Below, one piece after another: positions 8,325 through 17,795 of a stretch of 64,000 bases of DNA. This DNA is from Niabella sp. (lineage in GTDB: Bacteria; Bacteroidota; Bacteroidia; Chitinophagales; Chitinophagaceae): NCBI GenBank assembly GCA_027493055.1, contig JAPUDO010000015.1:53343-117342 (forward strand), read 5' to 3'. Within the stretch, counting starts at the first letter, position 1, and each line of letters begins with the position of its first letter. The position numbers and the translations under genes were made by a program. The notes beneath the pieces are model-generated. The model saw only the letters and a list, made by a program, of their open reading frames with translations. It was not told where the DNA came from and did no database searches.

Positions 8325-11099
8325 TTATTGTTTACCTTTTTCATTTCCCTCTTCCATTGCCCGCTGCTGCCTTTCTACCTCCTTCAGCTTTAGCTGGTTT
8401 AATTCATTTCTTGTTTCTTTAAGCTGCTGTTTAAGTTTGCTTACAGATTCCGGCTGATTATCTTTATACTGCTCAGGAGCACTATCGGCGTTAGCCGTTA
8501 TCCCTGCTACTTCTGCTTTATCGTATAATAATTTATAAGCCGGGCTTACTGTTTTTATTTCAAGGCTTGCATCCAGAGCAGTATGAAAATACCGTTCATC
8601 CAAATGTGCCCGGACGGTAATGGTTCCAGGCGTTAAACCAGCTTTTATGATAGCCGGCGCGGTACCCCATTCTATTCGCCTGGGGTTAGCTCCAATAGAA
8701 GCATCCCCTACTAATTCGCCTGCTCCTGCAACTTCAAAATAGACTTCTTTATTATTGAGCCGCTTTACATTACCATCGTTATCTGTAATACTTGCAATTA
8801 CAACTGCAAAGTCTGAGCCATCAGCCATCATTGGTATGCCACTGTCATCAATTTCCAGCTTAAGTTTAGCAGGCCGTTGTGCCGGCTTTTTGACTGTGCG
8901 CACAGCCACTTTTCCATTTAAATATCCTTCAGCCAAAATCATTGCGCTATCTTTTTCGCCGGCTCTGAAAAGCGCTTTCACATCATAAAAGCGATATGCA
9001 TCTTTAAATACAGCCGGGAAGTATGGCATTCCACTGTTATTATTTTTCGTAGTGATCGTATTAATGTATTTTCCTGAAACTGTCAGCCGTATGCTATCGC
9101 AATTAGAGAAAACTACAATGTCAGCTGGCGAAAAAGGCGTCATTTCATTTACTATATACGCCATCGGTTCAGTCTTTTTACCGGCAATTAAGGTACCGGG
9201 CTTAATTTGACTGGCAAACATAAAATAGGAATATTTAGGTTGCCGGAAGATATCCATGATACCACCATAAAATGTATCTGGTGAATATCCGCGCTGATGA
9301 TCAAAAGAGTGCCACAAACACCCTCCAACATGCTGTTGAGGTGTTAAGTAAATATTATTATAGGATGAATACAGATAATCGGGATTGGCATAATGCATTG
9401 CCTGAATCAGTTGGGGAGCTTCACCCCAGGAACGATGTGCTCTGCTTGGGGAATTCTGTGCATTAAAATCATCTGCACAGTCGCCCCACTCTCTAGTAAA
9501 ATAACATTTGTCGGTGGTACTATAATCGATGGCATATTTACTTTGATTTTCTGTATTATTTTTAAGATATTTCGTATGCATATCTTTAAACGCATAGGGA
9601 TGTGAATACAAAACATCAAAGTATTTTGAAGACTCCCGGTTACCATCGCATGCTGTGTAGCAACCCTGGAATGGAAATTCTTCCCGTACAATTTCATTGG
9701 CACGCTTTGCAAATTCATCAGGATATTTGGCTTCATTTAAAACCGGCTCCCAAAGTAAAACACAAGGCCGGTTGCGGTTACGTCTTATCATATTTCGTAT
9801 ATCCTGGTATGCCCTGTTTACGAAAATTGAGTCATTATTCCAGAACTGCCAGCCTGGTGTAGCCTCAATGTAAAAGATACCTAACGCATCGCAGGCATCC
9901 ATAAATGCAGGATCTTGCGGATAATGGGCGGTTCGGATTACATTCACTCCCGCTTCTTTTAGTTTTTTTGCGTCACGCCAGTGGATAGCATTACTGAGCG
10001 CATTACCTACATAACCAAAATCCTGATGCCTGTTGACCCCCATAAGCTTTCCGGAATAAGGCTCATTGTTTAAATAAAATCCCTTTTTTCCTAAAAACTC
10101 AATTTTACGCACACCTATATGGGTTTTAAAACCATCAGTTATTTTATCTTTTCCCTGCTTTATGGTCGAAAAAAGATCATACAGGTAAGGCTGCTGAGGA
10201 CTCCATAAATAAGGCCTGATAATTTCTATTTCCTGCTTGATCTCCATTTTACTGCCAGGCAGAATCCTTATAGCGCTGGATTTTTGACCGATGATATGCC
10301 CGGTATGGTCTTTTATAAATGTTTCTATAGTGCAACGCGTCTCAACCGCTGATTCATTTTGTACTTCTGTACTTATAGCTACAGTTACTTTTTCCTTTGA
10401 CAGGTTTTCATAATGAACAAATACCCCGCCACCGGCTCTTTCATTTACATAATTTGGATCTGTAATGTGTAACTTATCCATACTGATCAGCCAGACATCG
10501 CGATAAATGCCACCGAAATAAGAAAAATCAAGCACTTTCTGACTTTTTCCGGGAGGGTATGATTCGTCGTCACTATTGTCTGCCAGAACAGCAATAATAT
10601 TCTCTTTATCAAACCTGACAAGATCTGTTATATCCAGCATTAATGGCAGATAGCCTCCAAAATGCCTGCCCGTCGGTTGTCCGTTCACCCACACCCTGCT
10701 TTTGCCCATGATGGCTTCAAAATTTAAGAATATTTTTTTTCCTTTAAGCGTTGAAGGAACTGAAAACTTTTTTCGATACCAGCTTTCACCCTGGTAATTA
10801 ACCGACCCGCTGGCTTCATCCGGAAGCAGCTCTAATCCATGCGGAAGGTTGACTACAGTCCAGCTTTCATCATCATAGGAAATTTTTTCTGCACCGGCTA
10901 CAGACCCCTTATAAAATCTCCAACCGGCATTAAAATTAAATACTTCCCTACCAGCTCCTTCAACAACATAAAACCCTCCGGTTGATATGTTCAATGTATC
11001 CTCCCCGGCGCCAGGCCTGTTACAAAGTGCATGCAGGGGAATTATAGCCAGTATTAAAAATGCGGAAGCAACAGGCTTCAACGTTGCCTTTAAGATCAT
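8325..11099 (-). CDS. GH2 beta-galactosidase-like enzyme with C-terminal coiled coil
   Basis: A secreted GH2 enzyme of about 924 aa, paralogous to the gene at 1071-3713. The ATG at 11099 gives a good signal peptide (MILKATLKPVASAFLILAII); a GTG 12 codons earlier is possible but less likely. The domain order is jelly-roll (GWRFYKGSV), Ig-like, TIM barrel, DUF4982/Ig-like and coiled coil. The acid/base lies in EPVLNEAKYP (Glu about 456) and the nucleophile in FTREWGDC (Glu about 537). The barrel carries an insertion between these residues relative to its paralogue. The last about 45 residues are strongly charged, with regular Leu spacing (KLKQQLKETRNELNQLKLKE), an uncommon ending for GH2. It sits 22 bases ahead of the GH110 gene in the same operon. 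Substrate is probably beta-galactoside but is inferred from family and context. Confidence 0.88.
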   Translation of the reverse strand: MILKATLKPVASAFLILAIIPLHALCNRPGAGEDTLNISTGGFYVVEGAGREVFNFNAGWRFYKGSVAGAEKISYDDESWTVVNLPHGLELLPDEASGSVNYQGESWYRKKFSVPSTLKGKKIFLNFEAIMGKSRVWVNGQPTGRHFGGYLPLMLDITDLVRFDKENIIAVLADNSDDESYPPGKSQKVLDFSYFGGIYRDVWLISMDKLHITDPNYVNERAGGGVFVHYENLSKEKVTVAISTEVQNESAVETRCTIETFIKDHTGHIIGQKSSAIRILPGSKMEIKQEIEIIRPYLWSPQQPYLYDLFSTIKQGKDKITDGFKTHIGVRKIEFLGKKGFYLNNEPYSGKLMGVNRHQDFGYVGNALSNAIHWRDAKKLKEAGVNVIRTAHYPQDPAFMDACDALGIFYIEATPGWQFWNNDSIFVNRAYQDIRNMIRRNRNRPCVLLWEPVLNEAKYPDEFAKRANEIVREEFPFQGCYTACDGNRESSKYFDVLYSHPYAFKDMHTKYLKNNTENQSKYAIDYSTTDKCYFTREWGDCADDFNAQNSPSRAHRSWGEAPQLIQAMHYANPDYLYSSYNNIYLTPQQHVGGCLWHSFDHQRGYSPDTFYGGIMDIFRQPKYSYFMFASQIKPGTLIAGKKTEPMAYIVNEMTPFSPADIVVFSNCDSIRLTVSGKYINTITTKNNNSGMPYFPAVFKDAYRFYDVKALFRAGEKDSAMILAEGYLNGKVAVRTVKKPAQRPAKLKLEIDDSGIPMMADGSDFAVVIASITDNDGNVKRLNNKEVYFEVAGAGELVGDASIGANPRRIEWGTAPAIIKAGLTPGTITVRAHLDERYFHTALDASLEIKTVSPAYKLLYDKAEVAGITANADSAPEQYKDNQPESVSKLKQQLKETRNELNQLKLKEVERQQRAMEEGNEKGKQ

Positions 11100-11182
11100 A
11101 ATTAAAAAATCAACTGCTTTAATGTTTTTATCCACTTTAAACTATATTTTATAATCACACCACTTTGAATAACAGAGCAGCG

Positions 11183-13273
11183 CTACACATTTTGTTTTAT
11201 TAAGAAAATGGCGTCCTTGCTGCTTAGTGTCAATCTTTCGTCCTGCTCGCTGCCATTATTGAAGGAGGGATCTTGTTTGGAAGAGCCGCTTAGTCTTTTA
11301 AACCTTGTATCAGGAAAAAGCATATTCAAATTGAAATCCAGATCGTGACCGGATGGATTAATAAGCACCGCACCATATTCAAAATCACGAACCATTGCAT
11401 CCGGAAAAGCATGAGCCGTTAAATTATTAATATAAACAGGCTCATTTCCTTCTATTTCAACATCAATACTGATTTTTGTTGTGCCTGGCTTTATGTCCGT
11501 GTAATAAATTACCACGTTAAACCATTTACTGTTAAACCAGCTGATGAACTCCATTGCGGAAGGATCACCAGATATACCGGCAGACAACTCCCTGCCAATT
11601 TCTGATGGATATTTTTCAAGAACATTCCCCCTGATCTTAAAAGACACAACGAGATCCGGACCCGATACCCGTATGTCGTTAAAAGAAAAACAAATCTTAT
11701 CCCTTTCCGAACGCGCTGCATACAATTTTATTTCACCACTCTCACTGGAAATATGAGTACCCTCTTTTGCCTGAATACGCCTGAATAAGGTTTCGTTTAT
11801 TTTTTTACCCTCCCCGTTTAACAAATCATCTGTATAAAGCGCTAAACGCCTGGTGTCAGAAACCGGCTTTCCGAGCCAGTTATTTTTTTGTTCTGTTCCT
11901 TTTATCAATTCATCCCAAATGCCTACTACTCCATTAGCCTCAGGCTCCGGCGTGGTAGAGCAAGTAATAGCTGCATCTACGCATTGAGCTATAGCCATTA
12001 CCACACGATGCGAGCCAGGGGTGACAAATTCTTTAGCTCGCTCGCCCCATTTATGATTAATAAAATTGAAGGACGGCTTGTTACAGTTTGCGCTCCAGAA
12101 CAGCATGCGGTTTACGCCGCTGCTCCATTGCCTGAACCTGGGATCACCCAGCGAAGGCCAGCCTTCGCTCTCTATTCCATTTATGATATTAAATGCCCTT
12201 TGATGCCCTTTCTTAAAAGAATCCGCCAGAATCAATTTTTGTTTCGGCAATGTTTTTCGAAGTGCCCGGCAAAATGAAACTATCCCGGCACTATATTCAT
12301 TGATACCGTCCACGATTCCATTGTCAGGTTTGCCATCCGCATCCGTATCAGCCTGCCTTTCTCCTAACGGATAGGCTGCCGTTACTTCGCTTAACAGTAC
12401 ATCAAATTCAATCCCGTCAAAGTTTTCCAACGCGCCACCTGAACCAAATAATGAACCCATTTCCTTTACGAGAATATCGTTACAGGTTTTACCGTTTTTA
12501 TCTTTCGGGCATAGTAAGGAATGATTGTAGTACCACAACAAGTTGGGCTTTTTTGAAACCGGCCCCCATGGTCCCTCTGACACGTGCGCCGCTAACCATG
12601 TATTACCTGCTTCAAATGATTTAGGCCTGGTATTATAGCAGGCACGCTGAACTGTTATGACATTCTGGTCAGGATCTACATCCAGCAACTTTACCTGTTC
12701 ACTATAATGCCAGTCGGGCTTTCCGTCATTTCCCAAAGCGCAAATACCAATATCTTCATTAAAATTCCCATATCGCCCGATATTCTTTTTGAAAAGCTTC
12801 GCATTCTCCACCACTATTCTTGTTGCGCCCGTTACTGCCGGTATATGCTGTGTTGCTTTGCATCCCTCGTAGTATACCCAGTGGCCGGCAAAAAATTGCG
12901 AAGCTGTTACAGGATCCCGTGCATTTCCGTTATAATGTAACAGCACAATCTGCCCGGGATATTGCTTCTTGAACCTCCTGAAAAAGTCAATATTGGTGTT
13001 TGAAAGGCCGGGAATTTCTTCATCCAAAGCCTTGCCCATAATACCACTTTGGCCTGAGCATATTTTTTCCCATTGGCTGTAACTATATTCACCTGATGAT
13101 GCCAGCGTTTCAGACTTTCTGAAAAAGAAAGAGCGTGGATAATCTGCCGTAAATATTTCGGGCAATTGATGGGAAGGTTTGTCCCATATACCCAACCAGC
13201 CTGGCTTCGAAGGAAGAACAACAACAGCTCCAACGGAAGCAAGCTCATGAATAAACTGCCGTCTGCTAGTCAT
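11183..13273 (-). CDS. Tat-type exported protein of unknown function (putative glycosidase-like)
   Basis: A 696-aa protein opening with a twin-arginine-like export signal (TSRRQFIHELASVGAVVVL). The central part alternates short hydrophobic strands and helices in a way that suggests a TIM barrel (QIVLLHYNGNARDP, NFDGIEFDVLLSEV, QKLILADSFKKGHQ); the acidic pair in GIEFDV would be a natural catalytic candidate, but this is inference. The C-terminal about 170 residues look beta-rich, like a carbohydrate-binding or Ig-like domain (VVIYYTDIKPGTTKISIDVE). Many aromatic residues (WYYNHSLLC, RMLFWSANC) fit a sugar-binding cleft. I do not recognise a named family. Its position between the beta-helix genes and GH2 strongly suggests a glycan-active role. 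Confidence 0.75.
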   Translation of the reverse strand: MTSRRQFIHELASVGAVVVLPSKPGWLGIWDKPSHQLPEIFTADYPRSFFFRKSETLASSGEYSYSQWEKICSGQSGIMGKALDEEIPGLSNTNIDFFRRFKKQYPGQIVLLHYNGNARDPVTASQFFAGHWVYYEGCKATQHIPAVTGATRIVVENAKLFKKNIGRYGNFNEDIGICALGNDGKPDWHYSEQVKLLDVDPDQNVITVQRACYNTRPKSFEAGNTWLAAHVSEGPWGPVSKKPNLLWYYNHSLLCPKDKNGKTCNDILVKEMGSLFGSGGALENFDGIEFDVLLSEVTAAYPLGERQADTDADGKPDNGIVDGINEYSAGIVSFCRALRKTLPKQKLILADSFKKGHQRAFNIINGIESEGWPSLGDPRFRQWSSGVNRMLFWSANCNKPSFNFINHKWGERAKEFVTPGSHRVVMAIAQCVDAAITCSTTPEPEANGVVGIWDELIKGTEQKNNWLGKPVSDTRRLALYTDDLLNGEGKKINETLFRRIQAKEGTHISSESGEIKLYAARSERDKICFSFNDIRVSGPDLVVSFKIRGNVLEKYPSEIGRELSAGISGDPSAMEFISWFNSKWFNVVIYYTDIKPGTTKISIDVEIEGNEPVYINNLTAHAFPDAMVRDFEYGAVLINPSGHDLDFNLNMLFPDTRFKRLSGSSKQDPSFNNGSEQDERLTLSSKDAIFLIKQNV

Positions 13274-13315
13274 TAAATTAATTTAAGCGTTAATAATTTT
13301 CCTTAATTAAGATAT

Positions 13316-14695
13316 TTATTGCTCATACGCGCCTATATCAATGCCAGGACCTTTTGGACGTTCAGCATTATCAAAATCAAAAGCCGGGGCATTTAGCAAG
13401 ACACCTTTATCTATCGCTGGCGATCCTGCTTTTAAATGAAAATTTTTAGCCTCTATCTGTACGAACATTGGATCAATCCCTATCAGATTATTTTTAGTAA
13501 CCACTTCCTTGTTAACCTCAAGGGGCTGAAGGGCCGTTTGATAGATAATATTGTTGTATATAAATACCGTTGACAGGGAAATTGAAGAATGAATGGCCCT
13601 TATACCATGCCTTACAAGGCCATTGTATATGGTATTATTCATGATATGAATATTTTCGAGCACGCCGCCTCCTTTGTCGAATTTGTGATCATAAAGCTGG
13701 ATGCCCTCTTTTGAAGTATTATAAATTATGTTGTTAAACACCCGTATATTCTGTAGCGTGGATGTGGCTCCGTTCTTTTCTCTGGCCAGCGTGATTCCTG
13801 CTCCGCCAACGTCAAAAATTTTGTTATTATACACGTCAATATTCTTATTCCATTTTCCGATGGCATCTATGTAAATACCATGTTTCTCCATTCCGTAAAT
13901 CGTATTCCCATAAATCTTTCCTCCATCCACACCTTCTTTAAAATCAATACCATACTGGTCAGAATTATGTACAATGTTGTTTCTGACTACAACATTACTC
14001 ACACCTTCTCCTATTGAGATACATTCATTCCCGCCATTGGGCTCGTTGGTCTTTTCTATGTCGCAACCCTCAATAAGTATATCCGTTGTAATATTATAAT
14101 CAGGCGTCCCTAAAGTTCCATCCTCCGGGAATGGAACTCCCGTAACAGCAATGCCCATATTAGAGGTATTGTATATTCTGCAATCAATAATCTGTATTCC
14201 GGTAGCGGAGCCTTTTCCGGGTCCTTTTTCCCTGCCCCGTATCCAGATGCCAGCCCCGGATTGAATATGCTGGATGGTTAAACCCATTAACCTGATATAA
14301 CTTTGACCTGACGCAAACCAGGCGCCTTTTCTGCCTTCTCCCGCATTTCCGCTAAATATAGCTTTGCGTAAGAAGCCTGGCGCAGCGCTAAAGGTAATCC
14401 AGGCACTCTCAGTTCCTGAATTTTCAATAGTAATGGCTTTATCAATATGGTAAATTCCAGGCTTAAAATATACCACATCTCCGGCTTTAGCCATAGTTGC
14501 AGCCTTTTGCGGTGTCAGCCAGGGTTTCTCTTCGGTGCCGGGATTGGAATCATTCCCATCTGGTGATACCCAATAAACAGACCTGATACTATTAATTGGG
14601 CGAATGGGAACATTATTTTTTGCTATGCCAAACAGGGGTAAAATCAATAATAGGAATAAATTCAGATAATATCTCATAGATATCTTTAGTTTCAT
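13316..14695 (-). CDS. Secreted parallel beta-helix protein, copy 1 of 3
   Basis: A 459-aa right-handed parallel beta-helix protein of the DUF1565/pectate-lyase-like type. The mature N-terminus carries the shared opening WVSPDGNDSNPGTEEKPW followed by PQKAATMAKAGDVVYF. The helix coils show N/D-rich repeats (VVRNNIVHNSDQYGIDF, GNTIYGMEKHGIYID, NNTIYNG), and the end motif is ERPKGPGIDIGAYEQ. Proteins of this architecture include polysaccharide lyases (PL6-like), epimerases and binding proteins, so the reaction is unassigned. Unlike copies 2 and 3 it has an ordinary signal peptide (LNLFLLLILPLFGIAK) and no lipobox cysteine, so it should be soluble in the periplasm. ATG 14695 is preferred to a TTG two codons upstream. 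Confidence 0.85.
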   Translation of the reverse strand: MKLKISMRYYLNLFLLLILPLFGIAKNNVPIRPINSIRSVYWVSPDGNDSNPGTEEKPWLTPQKAATMAKAGDVVYFKPGIYHIDKAITIENSGTESAWITFSAAPGFLRKAIFSGNAGEGRKGAWFASGQSYIRLMGLTIQHIQSGAGIWIRGREKGPGKGSATGIQIIDCRIYNTSNMGIAVTGVPFPEDGTLGTPDYNITTDILIEGCDIEKTNEPNGGNECISIGEGVSNVVVRNNIVHNSDQYGIDFKEGVDGGKIYGNTIYGMEKHGIYIDAIGKWNKNIDVYNNKIFDVGGAGITLAREKNGATSTLQNIRVFNNIIYNTSKEGIQLYDHKFDKGGGVLENIHIMNNTIYNGLVRHGIRAIHSSISLSTVFIYNNIIYQTALQPLEVNKEVVTKNNLIGIDPMFVQIEAKNFHLKAGSPAIDKGVLLNAPAFDFDNAERPKGPGIDIGAYEQ

Positions 14696-14799
14696 ACTCA
14701 AAAATTTCTTTATCCGGTAAAAGAACAGGGGAGCGCTGCCTTAAATCGACGGACTATAATAAGTTTGATTTCAAAAAATTTGTATTTTGCTGCATTGCA

Positions 14800-16224
14800 T
14801 TAATATTCGTAGGCACCAATATCATATCCACCTCTTTTAGGACGCGTTGCATAAATGAAATCAAATGAGGGTGCATTTGTTCCGGTTCCCGTATTAATTG
14901 CAGGTGATCCGTTTTTTATTTTAAAATTTCTTGCTGTTTCGTTAACAAACATCGGATCTGTATTTATTAGATTATTGCTGGCCACTACTTCGCTTTTAAG
15001 ATTTAACGGGGCTAAGGCTGTCTGATAAACAATATTATTGAAAACGTATACAGTGGCTAAAGAGATGTACGGATGTACAACTCGTATTCCATTTCTTGAG
15101 ATTCCATTATAAATAGTATTGTTCATTATCTTTATATTATCCAACACACCTCCGCCCAGGTCTCCCGTATGATTATACAGCATTACACCCTCTTTATCTG
15201 TATCATAAATTATATTATTAAACACCCTTATATTCTGAAGAGTAGAAGTGCTGCCATCTTTCTCGCGTGCCAGCGTTATTCCGGCACCTCCGACATTGTA
15301 AATTTTGTTATTATAGATATCGATATTTTTATCCCACTTTCCAATTGCATCTAAGTATATTCCGTGCTTTTCTAAACCATAGACAGTATTACCATAAATC
15401 GCGCCACCATCAACGCCTTCCTTAAAATCAATTCCATATTGGTTTGACTCATATACTGTATTGTTTCTGACAATTATATTACCCACTCCTTCTCCAACGG
15501 ATATGCATTCATTTCTAGGCGTGCTTGTTTCATTTGTTTTAGTAACATCACAGTCTTCAACAATCACATCTGTAGTTATATTATAATTGGGCGTCCCTAA
15601 TGTTCCGTCTTCAGTAAAGGGAACGCCAGTTATCGCAATTCCAATATTTGACACACTATCTATTTTACAATTCACAACTCGAATACCACTTGCTGAACCT
15701 GTGCCAGTTCCTGCTTCTCTACCTCTTATCCAAATACCAGAACCATTCGTTATTTTCTGAATAGTTAATCCTTCTAGTTTAATATAACTTTTCCCTGACG
15801 CAAACCATGCACCTTTTAAATGCGTTCCGGCAGTGCCTGTAAATATTGCCTGCCGTGCAAAACCTGGTGCCGCGCTAAAAGTAATCCAGGCGCCGGATGT
15901 ACCCGAATTGGCTATAGTAATAGCTTGTGTAATATTATAGGTGCCCGCCTTGAAATATACAATATCGCCGGCCTGAGCCGTTGTTGCTGCTTTTTGTGGT
16001 GTTTTCCAGGGACTTGTTTCTGTTCCAGGATTAGAATCATTACCGCCTGGGGCAACCCAATAAGTTTGGCTTGTTAAAAGATTCAGATTATCTAAACTTT
16101 TGTTATCTGAAAGTTGAGCGTCTGTAACTACCAATTCGTTCATCTTATTGACCGAACAGCCTACCAAAACAATCATTACTACATACATGGCAACACATGA
16201 AATGTGATTTCTGAGTATTCGCAT
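14800..16224 (-). CDS. Beta-helix lipoprotein, copy 2 of 3
   Basis: A 474-aa parallel beta-helix protein, closest to copy 3 and similar along its whole length to copy 1. The N-terminus is a lipoprotein signal (VVMIVLVGCSVNK), so Cys should be lipidated and the protein membrane-anchored, probably at the outer membrane. It shares the opening WVAPGGNDSNPGTETSPW, the ITGVPFTEDGTLGTPNYN block, the helix core YGIDFKEGVDGGAIYGN and the closing GGYDIGAYEY. Copies 2 and 3 have runs of near-identical sequence (SSGAWITFSAAPGF-type and ISLATVYVFNNIVYQTA), so they derive from recent duplication. In the surface position next to SusD, it may be a surface enzyme or a glycan-binding protein in place of a SusE/F-type lipoprotein. 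Confidence 0.85.
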   Translation of the reverse strand: MRILRNHISCVAMYVVMIVLVGCSVNKMNELVVTDAQLSDNKSLDNLNLLTSQTYWVAPGGNDSNPGTETSPWKTPQKAATTAQAGDIVYFKAGTYNITQAITIANSGTSGAWITFSAAPGFARQAIFTGTAGTHLKGAWFASGKSYIKLEGLTIQKITNGSGIWIRGREAGTGTGSASGIRVVNCKIDSVSNIGIAITGVPFTEDGTLGTPNYNITTDVIVEDCDVTKTNETSTPRNECISVGEGVGNIIVRNNTVYESNQYGIDFKEGVDGGAIYGNTVYGLEKHGIYLDAIGKWDKNIDIYNNKIYNVGGAGITLAREKDGSTSTLQNIRVFNNIIYDTDKEGVMLYNHTGDLGGGVLDNIKIMNNTIYNGISRNGIRVVHPYISLATVYVFNNIVYQTALAPLNLKSEVVASNNLINTDPMFVNETARNFKIKNGSPAINTGTGTNAPSFDFIYATRPKRGGYDIGAYEY

Positions 16225-16362
16225 CGCTATATTTTTTAAATTTTAGAAATTGGCTTAAAATCTTACTTTTCAGCAATAGCACCAGTTCTATGGAGCAGCA
16301 GATTTTACTACTATTATAGTAGTCAGATCCTGTTAAGTTTTATCAAGGAAATAGAAATATTT

Positions 16363-17763
16363 TTATTGCTCGAAAGCTCCAATATCCACCCCTGTGCCTT
16401 GAGGCCGGCTCACGTAATCATAATCAAAAAGCGGTGCATTTGCTAAGATCCCGGCGTCTATGGCCGGTGAGCTACTTTGCACTTTAAAATTGCCGCTACC
16501 TGCATTAACAAAAAGAGGGTCAATTCCTGCAAGATTATTACTAGCTACTACTTCGCTTTTAAGATTTAGTGGGGCCGTAGCTGTCTGATAGACTATATTA
16601 TTAAAAACATATACGGTGGCCAGGGAAATATATGGGTGTACAACCCTGATACCATTCCTGGTAAGGCCATTATATATCGTATTATTCATGATCTTTATAT
16701 TATCCAATACACCTCCGCCTTTATCAGCGGAATGATTATAAAGCATTACACCTTCCCTTTTTGTATTATATGTGATATTATTAAATATTCTGATATTTTG
16801 CAGTGTGGACGTTGTGCCATCTTTCTCCCTTGCTAAAGTAATACCCGCCCCTCCTACATCGTATATTCTATTATTATAGACATCGATATTTTTATTCCAT
16901 TTTCCTATAGCATCAATATAAATTCCATGGACTTCCATGCCATAAATAGTGTTTCCATATATTTTTCCCCCATCCACTCCTTCTTTAAAATCTATCCCGT
17001 ATTGATTAGACTCATGAACGACGTTGTTTCGTACGATTATATCCCCAACACCTTCGCCAATAGATATACATTCGTTGCGAGGCACTTCAGTTTCATTCGT
17101 TTTGGTAACATCGCAATTTTCAATTATGATATCTGTAGTAATATTATAATCAGGTGTCCCCAAAGTTCCATCAGCTGTGAAAGGAACACCTGTAATAGCA
17201 ATACCAATATTAGATACACTGTCAATCTTACAATTAATCACGCGAATACCGGTTGCAGATCCCACACCTTCGCTGGTTTCCCGCCCCCTGATCCATATTC
17301 CGGAGCCATTAGTAATTTTTTGAATAGACAGGCCTACTAATTGAATATAACTTTTCCCAGAAGCAAACCAGGCACCTTTTAAATGAGTTCCTGCAGTGCC
17401 TGTAAATATTGCCTCGCGGGAGTGCCCCGGGGCAGCGCTAAAAACTAACCAGGCGTCAGAAGTACCCGAATTGGCTATAGTAATAGCCTGGGTAATATTG
17501 TAGGTACCCGCTTTGAAATATACAGTATCTCCAGCTTCCGCTACTGTTGCGCCTTTTTGGGGTGATAGCCAGGGTTGGGCCTCTGTTCCCGGGTTAGCAT
17601 CATTCCCGTCCGCGGCAATCCAATAAGTATGATTAACTGCCTTAGGGACTTCGGGAATTTCTTTAGGTATATCAAATGAAGAGCCTTTACTTGTTTTACA
17701 ACTGGCAAGCAAAACCGGTAAAAGGAAGATACCCATTAATAGAAATGCAAATAATTGTTTCAT
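16363..17763 (-). CDS. Beta-helix lipoprotein, copy 3 of 3
   Basis: A 466-aa parallel beta-helix lipoprotein immediately downstream of susD. The signal ends in a lipobox (LLPVLLASCKTSKGS). The mature protein starts with WIAADGNDANPGTEAQPW and follows the same succession of coils as copy 2, including ITGVPFTADGTLGTPDYN, YGIDFKEGVDGGKIYGN and LATVYVFNNIVYQTA, and ends TGVDIGAFEQ. Conserved Asp and Lys in IDFKEGVDGGKI across all three copies are candidate functional residues, although no catalytic role is proven. It is the first accessory gene after SusCD, so it probably acts early in capture or depolymerisation of the glycan. The exact activity is unknown. Confidence 0.85.
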   Translation of the reverse strand: MKQLFAFLLMGIFLLPVLLASCKTSKGSSFDIPKEIPEVPKAVNHTYWIAADGNDANPGTEAQPWLSPQKGATVAEAGDTVYFKAGTYNITQAITIANSGTSDAWLVFSAAPGHSREAIFTGTAGTHLKGAWFASGKSYIQLVGLSIQKITNGSGIWIRGRETSEGVGSATGIRVINCKIDSVSNIGIAITGVPFTADGTLGTPDYNITTDIIIENCDVTKTNETEVPRNECISIGEGVGDIIVRNNVVHESNQYGIDFKEGVDGGKIYGNTIYGMEVHGIYIDAIGKWNKNIDVYNNRIYDVGGAGITLAREKDGTTSTLQNIRIFNNITYNTKREGVMLYNHSADKGGGVLDNIKIMNNTIYNGLTRNGIRVVHPYISLATVYVFNNIVYQTATAPLNLKSEVVASNNLAGIDPLFVNAGSGNFKVQSSSPAIDAGILANAPLFDYDYVSRPQGTGVDIGAFEQ

Positions 17764-17795
17764 TTCTTAATCTATTTAGTATGATTTAATGCTAT

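Noticed and set aside
13316-17763. Long repeated DNA similarity resembling a repeat array
   Set aside because: The repetition is explained by three paralogous beta-helix genes and their internal coils; unit length and spacing do not fit CRISPR or a satellite.
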